Shown here one piece after another: positions 1 through 7,499 of a stretch of 64,000 nucleotides of DNA (its first letter is position 1; each line of letters opens with the position of its first letter). Source of the DNA: Peptoniphilus pacaensis (GTDB taxonomy: Bacteria > Bacillota > Clostridia > Tissierellales > Peptoniphilaceae); the NCBI RefSeq assembly GCF_900088125.1, contig NZ_FLQT01000003.1, positions 1,673,071 through 1,737,070 on the forward strand, given 5' to 3'. The notes under the pieces are model-generated. The model made no database searches. It worked only from the letters and a program-made list of their open reading frames with translations, and was not told the origin of the DNA. The position numbers and the translations under genes were made by a program.

Positions 1-892
1 CCTTGCCTTTCTCGGCATCGAAGTCCACGACCCTACCATCTTCAAAGCGCAGCCAAAAGCCGTCGATGATGTTTCCGTTATATGCCAAAGGCATGGAGGC
101 AAAGACGATGCCGTCGACGCCCTTGCGGTGGGGAAGGGTGAAGACTTCTTCCGTGGGAATGTTCGCCACGAAATAACGACCGTCGGGCAGATGGGAGCCG
201 CCGCCGGCCCAAATGTGGCCTTCGGGCAAGGTGATGGTCAGATCCGTTCCCAATCCGTTTTTGTAGTGAAGGGAAGCGTAGGACGCTTCGGTGAGCTTCT
301 TTGCGCGTCCGTCGATGGTTTCCATATGCTCTTCCCAATCAGCCAGCGGGTTTTCCGACACGCGGGACATGTCGAGTATGGCATCCCATAATTTTTTCAC
401 GGCCGCATCGGCTTCTAAGTCCGGATAGACTTTCATGGCCCAAGCCTTGGTTGCGATGCCGGCGACGGTCCAGGGATTTTCGTCTTTCATCATGGCTTCG
501 GAATAAAAGCGCAGGGCCTTGCTCCGACTTCCGGAAGCCTTGTGCAGCTTCTTCGGATCGATTTGCTTGAGAAGGTCGGGATCCGAACCTGTGAATGACA
601 AGAAGGCGGCGCCACGCTCTAAATAATGGCGATACTTGTCTTGTTCGAAATCCGGAACCGTATTTAAAACGTCGTCGGGAGCGCATTGGTATTTTAAAAG
701 AACCAGATCGTCGTCGGACCAAATGACGTGGACATCTGCCGCACCGACCTCATAGGCGACGCGGGCGCAGGCGACGACGAGATCCCTTCCTTCCAGTGGA
801 CTACGGATCACTAAATCCTGTCCTTCCCTTAAAGAAACACCGGTCTTTATTAATAATTCAGCATAAGCTTGTAAGCGTTGTTCGAAATTCAT
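1..892 (-). CDS. M29-family (AmpS/PepS-type) metallo-aminopeptidase, C-terminus outside window
   Basis: I translated this by hand from the ATG at 892; it stays open to the window edge, giving about 297 residues of a family of roughly 410. The start has a GGAGG 5 bases upstream. Visible features match thermophilic-type M29 aminopeptidases: an N-terminal stretch [15 protein letters not shown], the middle [18 protein letters not shown], and the metal-site region [18 protein letters not shown] with the ligand glutamate. The remaining ligands lie off the window. Such enzymes are cytosolic, use divalent metal and release N-terminal residues from peptides. It is divergent from rpsB and appears to have its own promoter. 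The family call is firm; the exact substrate range is unknown. Confidence 0.88.
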   Translation of the reverse strand, partial: MNFEQRLQAYAELLIKTGVSLREGQDLVIRSPLEGRDLVVACARVAYEVGAADVHVIWSDDDLVLLKYQCAPDDVLNTVPDFEQDKYRHYLERGAAFLSFTGSDPDLLKQIDPKKLHKASGSRSKALRFYSEAMMKDENPWTVAGIATKAWAMKVYPDLEADAAVKKLWDAILDMSRVSENPLADWEEHMETIDGRAKKLTEASYASLHYKNGLGTDLTITLPEGHIWAGGGSHLPDGRYFVANIPTEEVFTLPHRKGVDGIVFASMPLAYNGNIIDGFWLRFEDGRVVDFDAEKGK

Positions 893-913
893 AATTCCTC
901 CTTTTACAGAAAA

Positions 914-922
914 AGTATATCA
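914..922 (-). promoter_or_regulatory. extended -10 promoter of the M29 peptidase gene
   Basis: On the minus strand the sequence reads TGATATACT, an extended -10 (TGnTATACT), about 22 bases before the start codon. No good -35 is visible at 17 bp. It lies back to back with the rpsB promoter. Confidence 0.55.
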
Positions 923-953
923 CAAGTTCGGGACAAAAAAGGAGAAAGGATTC

Positions 954-982
954 TTGCATGCCCCCAGAGCCCATGTTATAAT
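954..982 (+). promoter_or_regulatory. rpsB promoter (TTGCAT-17-TATAAT)
   Basis: The -35 TTGCAT (954-959) and a perfect -10 TATAAT (977-982) are separated by exactly 17 bases. The -10 is embedded in ATGTTATAATATATCGG (973-989), which recurs almost unchanged at the ftsK and recX promoters. Transcription should start near 989, giving a leader of about 93 bases. Confidence 0.85.
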
Positions 983-1001
983 ATATCGGTACAAATACGC
1001 A

Positions 1002-1056
1002 CACAGTTTCAGAACAGGGCCGTTGCCTACGGGTCGTCCTGTCCATACGAACTGTG
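1002..1056 (+). promoter_or_regulatory. structured 5' leader of rpsB
   Basis: CACAGTTTC (1002-1010) pairs with GAACTGTG (1049-1056) with one bulged base, enclosing an inner hairpin in which ACAGG (1014-1018) pairs with CCTGT (1038-1042) and CGT with ACG around the tip. A GGAGG follows directly at 1056-1060 and the second one, used by rpsB, is at 1073-1077. The position suggests an autoregulatory leader bound by S2, as S2 is known to repress its own operon in E. coli. The pairing is seen; the function is inferred. Confidence 0.45.
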
Positions 1057-1081
1057 GAGGAAAAAAACAATTGGAGGAAAT

Positions 1082-1873
1082 ATGTCTGTAGTATCTATGA
1101 AGAGCCTGCTTGAAGCCGGCGTACACTTTGGTCACCAAACCAGAAGATGGAACCCGAAGATGAAGAAATACATCTTCACCGAACGTAACGGCATTTACAT
1201 TATCGACCTGCAAAAAACCGTAGGTAAAATTGAAGAAGCCTACGACTTCGTTCGCGAAACCGTTGAAAACGGCGGACAAGTATTGTTTGTCGGCACGAAG
1301 AAACAAGCACAAGATGCCATTGAAAAAGAAGCAAAGCGTTGTGGAGAATTCTACATTAACCAACGTTGGTTAGGTGGTCTTCTTACCAACTACCAAACCA
1401 TAAAGAAAAGAATCGCTCGTCTGAAAGATTTGGAAGAAATGGAAACAGACGGTCGTTTCGACGTTCTTCCCAAGAAGGAAGTTATCGGCCTTCGTCACGA
1501 AAGAGAACGTCTTGAAAAGTTCTTAGGCGGCATTAAAGACATGAACGGCCTGCCCGATGTTATGTATGTCGTCGATCCGAAGAAGGAAAACATCGCCGTT
1601 AAAGAAGCACAAAAGCTCGGCATTCCCATCGTCGGTATCTTGGATACTAACTGCGATCCCGATGAATTGGACTTCCCCATTCCCGGCAACGACGATGCCA
1701 TTCGTGCCGTTAAGTTAATTACAGAAACCATGGCCAATGCCGTCCTCGAAGGAAAACAAGGGGCACAAGACCACGCGGAAGAAGAAGCTGAAGTGGCTGA
1801 AGAAGTAGAAGCAACCGAAGAAACTGAAAATCAAAACATGGACAGTGCGGCTGATACAAAAGAACAAGAATAA
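1082..1873 (+). CDS. rpsB: 30S ribosomal protein S2
   Basis: S2 is a small-subunit protein needed for late 30S assembly and S1 docking. The 263-residue product begins [19 protein letters not shown] and contains the family's [20 protein letters not shown] block and the [11 protein letters not shown] motif. The start chosen is the ATG after GGAGGAAAT; an open frame extends upstream but runs through the promoter, so it is not coding. The last ~30 residues are an almost pure acidic tail (Glu/Asp/Ala), beyond the usual core. It is followed by a hairpin terminator and then tsf, the standard partner. Confidence 0.98.
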   Translation: MSVVSMKSLLEAGVHFGHQTRRWNPKMKKYIFTERNGIYIIDLQKTVGKIEEAYDFVRETVENGGQVLFVGTKKQAQDAIEKEAKRCGEFYINQRWLGGLLTNYQTIKKRIARLKDLEEMETDGRFDVLPKKEVIGLRHERERLEKFLGGIKDMNGLPDVMYVVDPKKENIAVKEAQKLGIPIVGILDTNCDPDELDFPIPGNDDAIRAVKLITETMANAVLEGKQGAQDHAEEEAEVAEEVEATEETENQNMDSAADTKEQE

Positions 1874-1881
1874 GGTAGATT

Positions 1882-1917
1882 ATAAGAGTTCTAAGCCAAT
1901 GGAACTCTTATTTTTTT
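1882..1917 (+). terminator. intrinsic terminator between rpsB and tsf
   Basis: A 10-bp stem, ATAAGAGTTC (1882-1891) with GAACTCTTAT (1902-1911), has a 10-base loop and runs into seven T residues. No convincing promoter for tsf follows, so it probably lets part of the transcripts through and lowers tsf relative to rpsB. Confidence 0.8.
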
Positions 1918-1952
1918 GAAGATGTGATTCATAATTGAAAGGGGATAGTAAA

Positions 1953-2597
1953 ATGGAAATTACTGCAAAAATGGTTAAAGAACTGAGAGACAAATCCGGC
2001 GCCGGCATGATGGACTGCAAGAAGGCTTTAAAGGAATCCGACGGCGATATCGATCGCGCTGCCGACATTCTCAGAGAACAAGGCTTGAGCAAGGTCGCTA
2101 AGAAGAGCAGCCGTATTGCAGCTGAAGGCATCGTCGAAAGCTACATCCACAACAATCGCATCGGCGTGCTGATCGAAGTCAACTCCGAAACCGACTTCGT
2201 CGCCAAGAACGAAGACTTCAGAGAATTCGTTCGCGACATGGCCATGCAAGTAGCAGCTGCCAATCCGAAATACGTCACCCGCGAAGAAGTGCCCCAAGAA
2301 GAATTGGATCACGAACGTTCCGTATTAAAGGAACAAGCTTTAAACGAAGGCAAACCCGAAAAGATCGTAGAAAAAATGGTCGAAGGCCGTTTAGAAAAAT
2401 TCTACAAAGAAATCGTCTTATTGGATCAACCCTTTATTAAAGACGGCGACAAGAGCGTCAACGATCTGTTAACCGAACTCATCGCAAAGATTGGTGAAAA
2501 GATCAGCATTCGTCGTTTCTGCCGCTATGAAGTCGGTGAAGGCTTAGAAAAACGCAACGAAGACTTCGCCGAAGAAGTTGCAAAACAAATGCAATAA
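1953..2597 (+). CDS. tsf: elongation factor Ts (short form)
   Basis: EF-Ts is the guanine-nucleotide exchange factor that recycles EF-Tu-GDP. The 214-residue product has the N-terminal UBA-like domain ([21 protein letters not shown]) and the conserved [10 protein letters not shown] loop that contacts EF-Tu. At 214 residues it is well below the ~280-295 of E. coli or B. subtilis and nearer the short Thermus type, so part of the duplicated core is reduced. The start is the ATG after GAAAGGGGATAGTAAA; an ATG six codons upstream lacks a ribosome site. It follows rpsB through a terminator. Confidence 0.95.
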   Translation: MEITAKMVKELRDKSGAGMMDCKKALKESDGDIDRAADILREQGLSKVAKKSSRIAAEGIVESYIHNNRIGVLIEVNSETDFVAKNEDFREFVRDMAMQVAAANPKYVTREEVPQEELDHERSVLKEQALNEGKPEKIVEKMVEGRLEKFYKEIVLLDQPFIKDGDKSVNDLLTELIAKIGEKISIRRFCRYEVGEGLEKRNEDFAEEVAKQMQ

Positions 2598-2610
2598 TCG
2601 GACCGCGACC

Positions 2611-3318
2611 ATGGAACCTAAATATAAGCGAATCGTCTTAAAACTCAGCGGGGAAGCCATGGCGGGTGAAAAAGGAATCGGCATCGATTCTTCCGTCGTC
2701 CGGCTTTTCGCTTCAGAAATCAAGCGTATTTCCGAAGCCGGCGTGGAAACTTGTATCGTCGTCGGCGGCGGCAACTTTTGGCGCGGCCGCGACAGTAAAG
2801 AAATGGATCGTGCCACATCCGATTACATGGGGATGTTGGGAACGGTAATGAATGCCCTGGCCCTTCAAGATGCCTTGGAGCAAATGGAAGTGGTGACGCG
2901 GGTCATGACGGCCATCGAAATGAAACAAGTGGCCGAGCCCTATATTCGTCGCCGCGCCATTCGTCACCTTGAAAAAGGACGCGTGGTTATCTTCTCAGGC
3001 GGCATAGGCAATCCCTATTTCTCCACGGACACCACGGCGGCCCTCCGTGCAGCTGAAATCGACGCGGAAGTCATTTTGCTGGCGAAAAAAGGCGTGGACG
3101 GTATTTACGACTCCGACCCCAATGTCTATGAAGACGCCGTAAAATTTGACAACTTGACTTATTTCGATATTTTAAGCAAGAATTTAAAAATTATGGACTC
3201 GACAGCCACTTCTCTATGCATGGAAAATGAAATTCCCCTACTTGTCTTCGGCATCGACGAATCGAACAATCTGTACGATGCGGCCATGGGCAAGGAGCTG
3301 GGAACCCGTGTGGAATAA
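2611..3318 (+). CDS. pyrH: UMP kinase
   Basis: UMP kinase converts UMP to UDP with ATP, feeding pyrimidine nucleotide synthesis in the cytosol. The 235-residue product starts [19 protein letters not shown], typical of the amino-acid-kinase fold, and has the [10 protein letters not shown] phosphate-binding loop and the DSDPN region near residue 170. It begins 13 bases after the tsf stop without a recognisable Shine-Dalgarno sequence, so translation is probably coupled to tsf. A TTG reading upstream would overlap tsf and add residues foreign to the family. The order tsf-pyrH-frr is highly conserved in bacteria. Confidence 0.97.
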   Translation: MEPKYKRIVLKLSGEAMAGEKGIGIDSSVVRLFASEIKRISEAGVETCIVVGGGNFWRGRDSKEMDRATSDYMGMLGTVMNALALQDALEQMEVVTRVMTAIEMKQVAEPYIRRRAIRHLEKGRVVIFSGGIGNPYFSTDTTAALRAAEIDAEVILLAKKGVDGIYDSDPNVYEDAVKFDNLTYFDILSKNLKIMDSTATSLCMENEIPLLVFGIDESNNLYDAAMGKELGTRVE

Positions 3319-3330
3319 GGAGGATTTTGT

Positions 3331-3891
3331 ATGGATTTTAGCGAAATCAAAAAAGAAGTTCAAACCAAAACGCAAAAGACTGCCGATCGCTTAAAGGAAG
3401 AGTTGGCATCTATTCGTGCCGGTCGCGCCAATCCCTCTCTTTTAGACCGAATCACCGTAGAAGCTTACGGCCAACAAACGCCCTTAAACCAAGTTGCCGG
3501 CATTACGGCACCGGAAGCGCGCTTGTTAACCATTCAACCTTGGGACGCATCCTTGATTCCGGCCATTGAAAAAGAGATTCTAAAATCCGATTTGGGTTTA
3601 AATCCTTCCAACGACGGTAAATTAATCCGTCTGGCGATTCCTCAACTGACGGAAGAGCGACGCAAGGACATGATTAAGGTCGTGGGAAAAGATGCGGAGC
3701 AATCGAAAATTGCCGTTCGTAACATTCGTCGCGACGCCATCGATATAGTAAAAAAAGCGGAAAAGAGCAAGGAAATTTCGGAAGATGATCTGAAAGATTA
3801 TGAAGAAGAAATTCAAAAACTTATCGACGCCGCTATCAAAAACATCGATGCCATTGCCAAGACGAAGGAAGACGAATTACTTGAAATTTAA
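3331..3891 (+). CDS. frr: ribosome recycling factor
   Basis: RRF, together with EF-G, splits the post-termination ribosome into subunits. The 186-residue product has the normal family length and the signatures [16 protein letters not shown] near the N-terminus, [18 protein letters not shown] in the middle and the long C-terminal helix of the three-helix bundle ([22 protein letters not shown]). A strong AAGGAGGA lies 7 bases before the ATG. It closes the rpsB-tsf-pyrH-frr block, since an intrinsic terminator lies directly behind it. Confidence 0.98.
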   Translation: MDFSEIKKEVQTKTQKTADRLKEELASIRAGRANPSLLDRITVEAYGQQTPLNQVAGITAPEARLLTIQPWDASLIPAIEKEILKSDLGLNPSNDGKLIRLAIPQLTEERRKDMIKVVGKDAEQSKIAVRNIRRDAIDIVKKAEKSKEISEDDLKDYEEEIQKLIDAAIKNIDAIAKTKEDELLEI

Positions 3892-3904
3892 ATACAATTG
3901 AATA

Positions 3905-3931
3905 GAGCCCCTTAGGGGGTTCTTTCTTTTT
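3905..3931 (+). terminator. intrinsic terminator after frr
   Basis: GAGCCCC (3905-3911) pairs with GGGGTTC (3916-3922), closed by a 4-base loop, followed by TTTCTTTTT. The ribosome site of uppS overlaps its 3' end (AGGAG at 3932-3936), so the envelope genes downstream are either read through or served by an unseen promoter. Confidence 0.75.
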
Positions 3932-3941
3932 AGGAGAAATC

Positions 3942-4655
3942 ATGGATTCTGCAAAAAAAGAAATGCCGAAACACATCGGCATTATTATGGACGGAAACGG
4001 TCGTTGGGCAAAAAAACGAAATTTGCCCCGCACCTTCGGCCATAAAGAAGGCGTAAAGCGAGTGATAGAAATCGTCAAAGCCTGCTACAAATTAAATATT
4101 CCCTATCTCTCCCTGTATGCTTTTTCCACAGAGAATTGGAAACGGCCCGAGCAGGAAGTGTCCAATCTCATGTTTTTGCTGCGCTCATTTATCGATCAGT
4201 ATCTGGACGAATTGTGTGAAAACGGGGTGAAGCTGAACATCATGGGCGACGTATCGGCTCTGGGAGATAAGACGAGAGAGATGGTAATGGGCGCCGTGAA
4301 GCGTACGGAATCCAATAAAGATCTCGTACTGAACATTGGTCTGAATTACGGCGGACAAGACGAAATCCTTCGTGCGGCAAAGTCTTTGGCTCAAAAAGTT
4401 GAAGCGAAAGAAATCAACCTCGATGCCATCGACAAAGAGGCATTTGAACGAGAGCTCTACACGAAAAATCAGCCGCCCTTGGATCTTTTGATTCGTCCCA
4501 GCGGGGAGTTGCGTGTCAGCAATTTTATGCTCTGGCAGCTGGCCTATGCGGAATTCTGGTTTTCGGATATTTTATGGCCCGACTTTACCGAAGAAACATT
4601 AAAAAGTGCCATCGACGATTACCAATGTAGAAACAGGCGATTTGGAGGCGTATAA
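3942..4655 (+). CDS. uppS: undecaprenyl diphosphate synthase
   Basis: This cis-prenyltransferase extends farnesyl diphosphate with isopentenyl diphosphate to C55-PP, the lipid carrier for cell-wall precursors. The 237-residue product has the N-terminal catalytic MDGNGRWAKKR (the Asp is the Mg ligand), the GHKEG motif, and the C-terminal RPSGELRVSNFMLWQLAYAE, where the family usually has RTSGE. AGGAGAAATC precedes the ATG. It abuts cdsA, whose TTG follows the stop with no gap. Its substrate comes from the MEP pathway, of which ispG, ispD and ispF are in this window. Confidence 0.97.
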   Translation: MDSAKKEMPKHIGIIMDGNGRWAKKRNLPRTFGHKEGVKRVIEIVKACYKLNIPYLSLYAFSTENWKRPEQEVSNLMFLLRSFIDQYLDELCENGVKLNIMGDVSALGDKTREMVMGAVKRTESNKDLVLNIGLNYGGQDEILRAAKSLAQKVEAKEINLDAIDKEAFERELYTKNQPPLDLLIRPSGELRVSNFMLWQLAYAEFWFSDILWPDFTEETLKSAIDDYQCRNRRFGGV

Positions 4656-5426
4656 TTGAGCAATCTATTAAAACGTACGATAACGGCACTGGTTCTTATT
4701 GCGCTCTTGGTCACGATTTTATATTTTGGCGGCAGGGTGCTGCAAATTGCCGTGCTCTTATTCTCCCTGGAGCTGTCCAGGGAGCTGATTGCCGCCTTTA
4801 AGCATAAGGGCAATCACATTCCGGAGCATTACATTTTGCTCGCCTGTGCTTTCCACTTTGTGGTATTTGAATTCGATTGGCCATGGTTTGTCGCATTTAC
4901 CATACCCATGTTCTTCTTAATTCTCTATTATTTAAAAGAAGATGAATTTTCCATCGAGGACATGGGCATTTCCGTCTTAATCCTTATCTATGTGCCCACC
5001 TTTTTGTTTCCCATTATGTCTCTGGACAAGACTCGTTACTTGTATCTGGTCTTCGTTATATCCATTGCCACGGACACCTTTGCCTATTTAACGGGCATGG
5101 CCTTCGGGAAACACAAGCTCTGCCCATCCATCAGCCCGAATAAAACCGTTGAAGGCGCCTTGGGTGGGGTGATAGGCACATTGATTTGCGGATTGATCTA
5201 TTGTCTAATTTTTAATATTGAAATTAACTTCGTTCACGGGCTTTTTATCGGCCTCGCTTCGGTGACGGCACAGCTCGGCGATTTATTTGCATCGAAAATT
5301 AAACGCACGACGGGCATTAAAGACTTCGGAAAATTCCTTCCCGGTCACGGCGGATTTATGGATCGATTCGACAGTATGTTATTAATCATTCCCATGATCT
5401 ATATCTTATTCCGTTTTGCCCTTTAG
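4656..5426 (+). CDS. cdsA: phosphatidate cytidylyltransferase
   Basis: CdsA makes CDP-diacylglycerol from phosphatidic acid and CTP, the precursor used by PgsA (encoded at 26.1 kb). The 256-residue product is a polytopic membrane protein with about seven hydrophobic segments. It ends with the complete family signature SKIKRTTGIKDFGKFLPGHG containing the catalytic aspartates. The TTG start sits 8 bases after GGAGG and immediately after the uppS stop. In most Firmicutes dxr lies between cdsA and the next gene; here only 8 bases separate cdsA from rseP. Confidence 0.96.
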   Translation: MSNLLKRTITALVLIALLVTILYFGGRVLQIAVLLFSLELSRELIAAFKHKGNHIPEHYILLACAFHFVVFEFDWPWFVAFTIPMFFLILYYLKEDEFSIEDMGISVLILIYVPTFLFPIMSLDKTRYLYLVFVISIATDTFAYLTGMAFGKHKLCPSISPNKTVEGALGGVIGTLICGLIYCLIFNIEINFVHGLFIGLASVTAQLGDLFASKIKRTTGIKDFGKFLPGHGGFMDRFDSMLLIIPMIYILFRFAL

Positions 5427-5434
5427 GAGGTTTT

Positions 5435-6433
5435 ATGTCAACCTTATTAGGTTCACTATTTGTCTTTATATTAATCATAGCCATTCATGAATTCGGCCAC
5501 TTTGCCGTGGCCAAAGCCGTGGGTATTCGAGTCAACGAATACGCCATCGGCATGGGCCCCTTAATTTTTAAAAAACAAAAAGGTGAGACCCAGTACAGCC
5601 TTCGGGCCCTGCCCATCGGCGGCTATGTGGCCATGGAAGGGGAGGAATCGGCATCTGACGACCCCAGGTCTTTTAATAATGCAAGCCTTTGGAAACGGGC
5701 GGCGGTGATCGTTAGCGGTGCCGGAATGAATTTCGTCCTGGCCATCGTCGCCTTTTCCCTGTTTTTACTGATCACGGGCTATCCTACCCGCACCGTCGAT
5801 AAAGTGCTTCCCAAATCCCCTGCGGCAGAAGCGGGGATAAAGACCGGCGATGTGATTCACACCATCGACGGAAAAGTTGTCGAAGATTGGGACGCATTTT
5901 CCGAAAAGGTGGCGGCATCGAAAAAGACCTTGACCATCGGCGTTCGTCGCAATGGCGAGGACTTGTCCTTTTCCGTCACGCCGGTGGAAAAAGAAGGTCG
6001 GCCTATCGTCGGCATTCAACCGACGAACAAGAAAGAACCGATCAAAGCCATTGGCGACGGCTTCGCCATGACCGGGAAGACCGTCGTGACGATTTTCGAT
6101 GTCTTAGGCAAATTGTTTTCCGGCAAGCTCGGCGTCGATAATCTCTCAGGGCCGGTGGGCGTGGTAAAAGTCATCGGCGACTCGGTGAAATACGGATTCG
6201 GCTCCCTGCTCTTTATTACGGCTTATATTTCGGCGAATTTAGGCTTTATGAACCTGCTCCCAATCCCCGCCCTCGACGGTGGAAAGCTTGTCTTCCTACT
6301 CATCGAAGGCATCACGGGTAAGCCCGTCAATGAAAGGGTGGAACAGGGCCTGTCCGTAGCAAGCTTTGTTTTATTATTCAGCCTAATGATTTACGTGACG
6401 ATTTTCGGCGACATCGCGCGTTTTTTACACTAG
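5435..6433 (+). CDS. rseP: site-2 protease RseP/RasP (M50 metallopeptidase)
   Basis: This is an intramembrane zinc protease that cleaves anti-sigma factors and leftover signal peptides within the membrane. The 332-residue product has HEFGH at residues 18-22 in the first membrane segment, one PDZ domain at about 110-190, and the second zinc-ligand motif NLLPIPALDGGK near residue 280. Length is typical for the Gram-positive, single-PDZ form. AGGAGG lies 5 bases before the ATG. It sits between cdsA and ispG, as in many Firmicutes except that dxr is absent. Confidence 0.96.
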   Translation: MSTLLGSLFVFILIIAIHEFGHFAVAKAVGIRVNEYAIGMGPLIFKKQKGETQYSLRALPIGGYVAMEGEESASDDPRSFNNASLWKRAAVIVSGAGMNFVLAIVAFSLFLLITGYPTRTVDKVLPKSPAAEAGIKTGDVIHTIDGKVVEDWDAFSEKVAASKKTLTIGVRRNGEDLSFSVTPVEKEGRPIVGIQPTNKKEPIKAIGDGFAMTGKTVVTIFDVLGKLFSGKLGVDNLSGPVGVVKVIGDSVKYGFGSLLFITAYISANLGFMNLLPIPALDGGKLVFLLIEGITGKPVNERVEQGLSVASFVLLFSLMIYVTIFGDIARFLH

Positions 6434-6446
6434 AAAGGACGACAAG

Positions 6447-7499
6447 GTGGCAAAGTACACGAAGCAAATTTCAGTCGGCGACGTTTTAATCGGCGGCGGC
6501 GCCCCGATTAGCATTCAGTCCATGACGAACACGAAGACGAAAGATGCGATTTCGACCATCGATCAGATTCTTCGATTGGAAAAGGCAGGATGCGATATTA
6601 TTCGCGTGGCGGTCAACGACGAGGAAGATGCGAAAGCGTTGGATAAAATCATTCCCGCCATCGCCATTCCGGTCATCGCCGACATTCAATTCGACTATCG
6701 CCTGGCCCTATACGCTCTGGAACACGGCGTCCACGGCCTGCGCATCAATCCCGGAAACATCGGCGAAGAATGGAAGGTAAAGGAAGTGGCAGAGGCGGCG
6801 AATGCAAGAAACGTCTCCATTCGTATCGGCGTCAATTCCGGATCCGTAAAGCCTTCCTTCATCGAAAGGTACCACGGCGTCAATCCAAAGTCTATTGTGG
6901 AATCGGCATTGGAAGAGATCGCCACCTTGGAAAAATTCGGCTTCGACTCCATTAAGGTTTCTTTGAAATCTTCCGACGTTCGCCAGTCTATCGAAAGCTA
7001 TCGCGAGTTTTCAAAAGTGTCCGATTACCCGCTCCATCTCGGTATTACCGAGGCAGGCGCCGCCTTAAACGGCATCGTCAAATCGGCCGTGGGCATGGGA
7101 ACCTTGCTGGAAGAAGGCATCGGCGATACCATGCGCGTCTCCTTGACGGGGGATCCCGTAGATGAAGTCTATTGTGCCAAGGCCATATTGAAGAGCCTGG
7201 ATCTCAGACAAGAGGGGATCGACATCGTCGCCTGTCCCACCTGCGGCCGCACGGAAATCGACTTAATCAACATCGTTGAAGAAGCGGAAGAGCGCTTTAA
7301 GGCTCTGGATTATGAAGGCAAGATCGCCATTATGGGTTGCCGCGTCAACGGCCCCGGCGAAGCACAGGAAGCGGATTACGGCATTACCGGCGGAAACGGA
7401 CGAGGCGTCATCTTTAAAAAGGGAAAAGTGATAAAAACCGTGCCGGAAGCCGAGCTCTTAGACGCTCTTATCGACTTAATAGAAAGGGATCATCGGTGA
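6447..7499 (+). CDS. ispG: 4-hydroxy-3-methylbut-2-en-1-yl diphosphate synthase
   Basis: IspG carries out the penultimate MEP-pathway step, reducing MEcPP to HMBPP with a [4Fe-4S] cluster. The 350-residue product has the TIM-barrel N-terminal half (ISIQSMTNTKT) and the cluster cysteines in CPTCGRTEIDL (near 255) and MGCRVNGPGEA (near 295). It starts with GTG 5 bases after GAAAGGAC. The stop overlaps the polC start as GTGA, so the two are coupled. With ispD and ispF at 53-54 kb this shows a MEP rather than mevalonate route. Confidence 0.97.
   Translation: MAKYTKQISVGDVLIGGGAPISIQSMTNTKTKDAISTIDQILRLEKAGCDIIRVAVNDEEDAKALDKIIPAIAIPVIADIQFDYRLALYALEHGVHGLRINPGNIGEEWKVKEVAEAANARNVSIRIGVNSGSVKPSFIERYHGVNPKSIVESALEEIATLEKFGFDSIKVSLKSSDVRQSIESYREFSKVSDYPLHLGITEAGAALNGIVKSAVGMGTLLEEGIGDTMRVSLTGDPVDEVYCAKAILKSLDLRQEGIDIVACPTCGRTEIDLINIVEEAEERFKALDYEGKIAIMGCRVNGPGEAQEADYGITGGNGRGVIFKKGKVIKTVPEAELLDALIDLIERDHR

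Noticed and set aside
878-1081. N-terminal extension of rpsB
   Set aside because: The frame is open but runs through the promoter and leader, and S2 proteins start at the ATG that follows the ribosome site.
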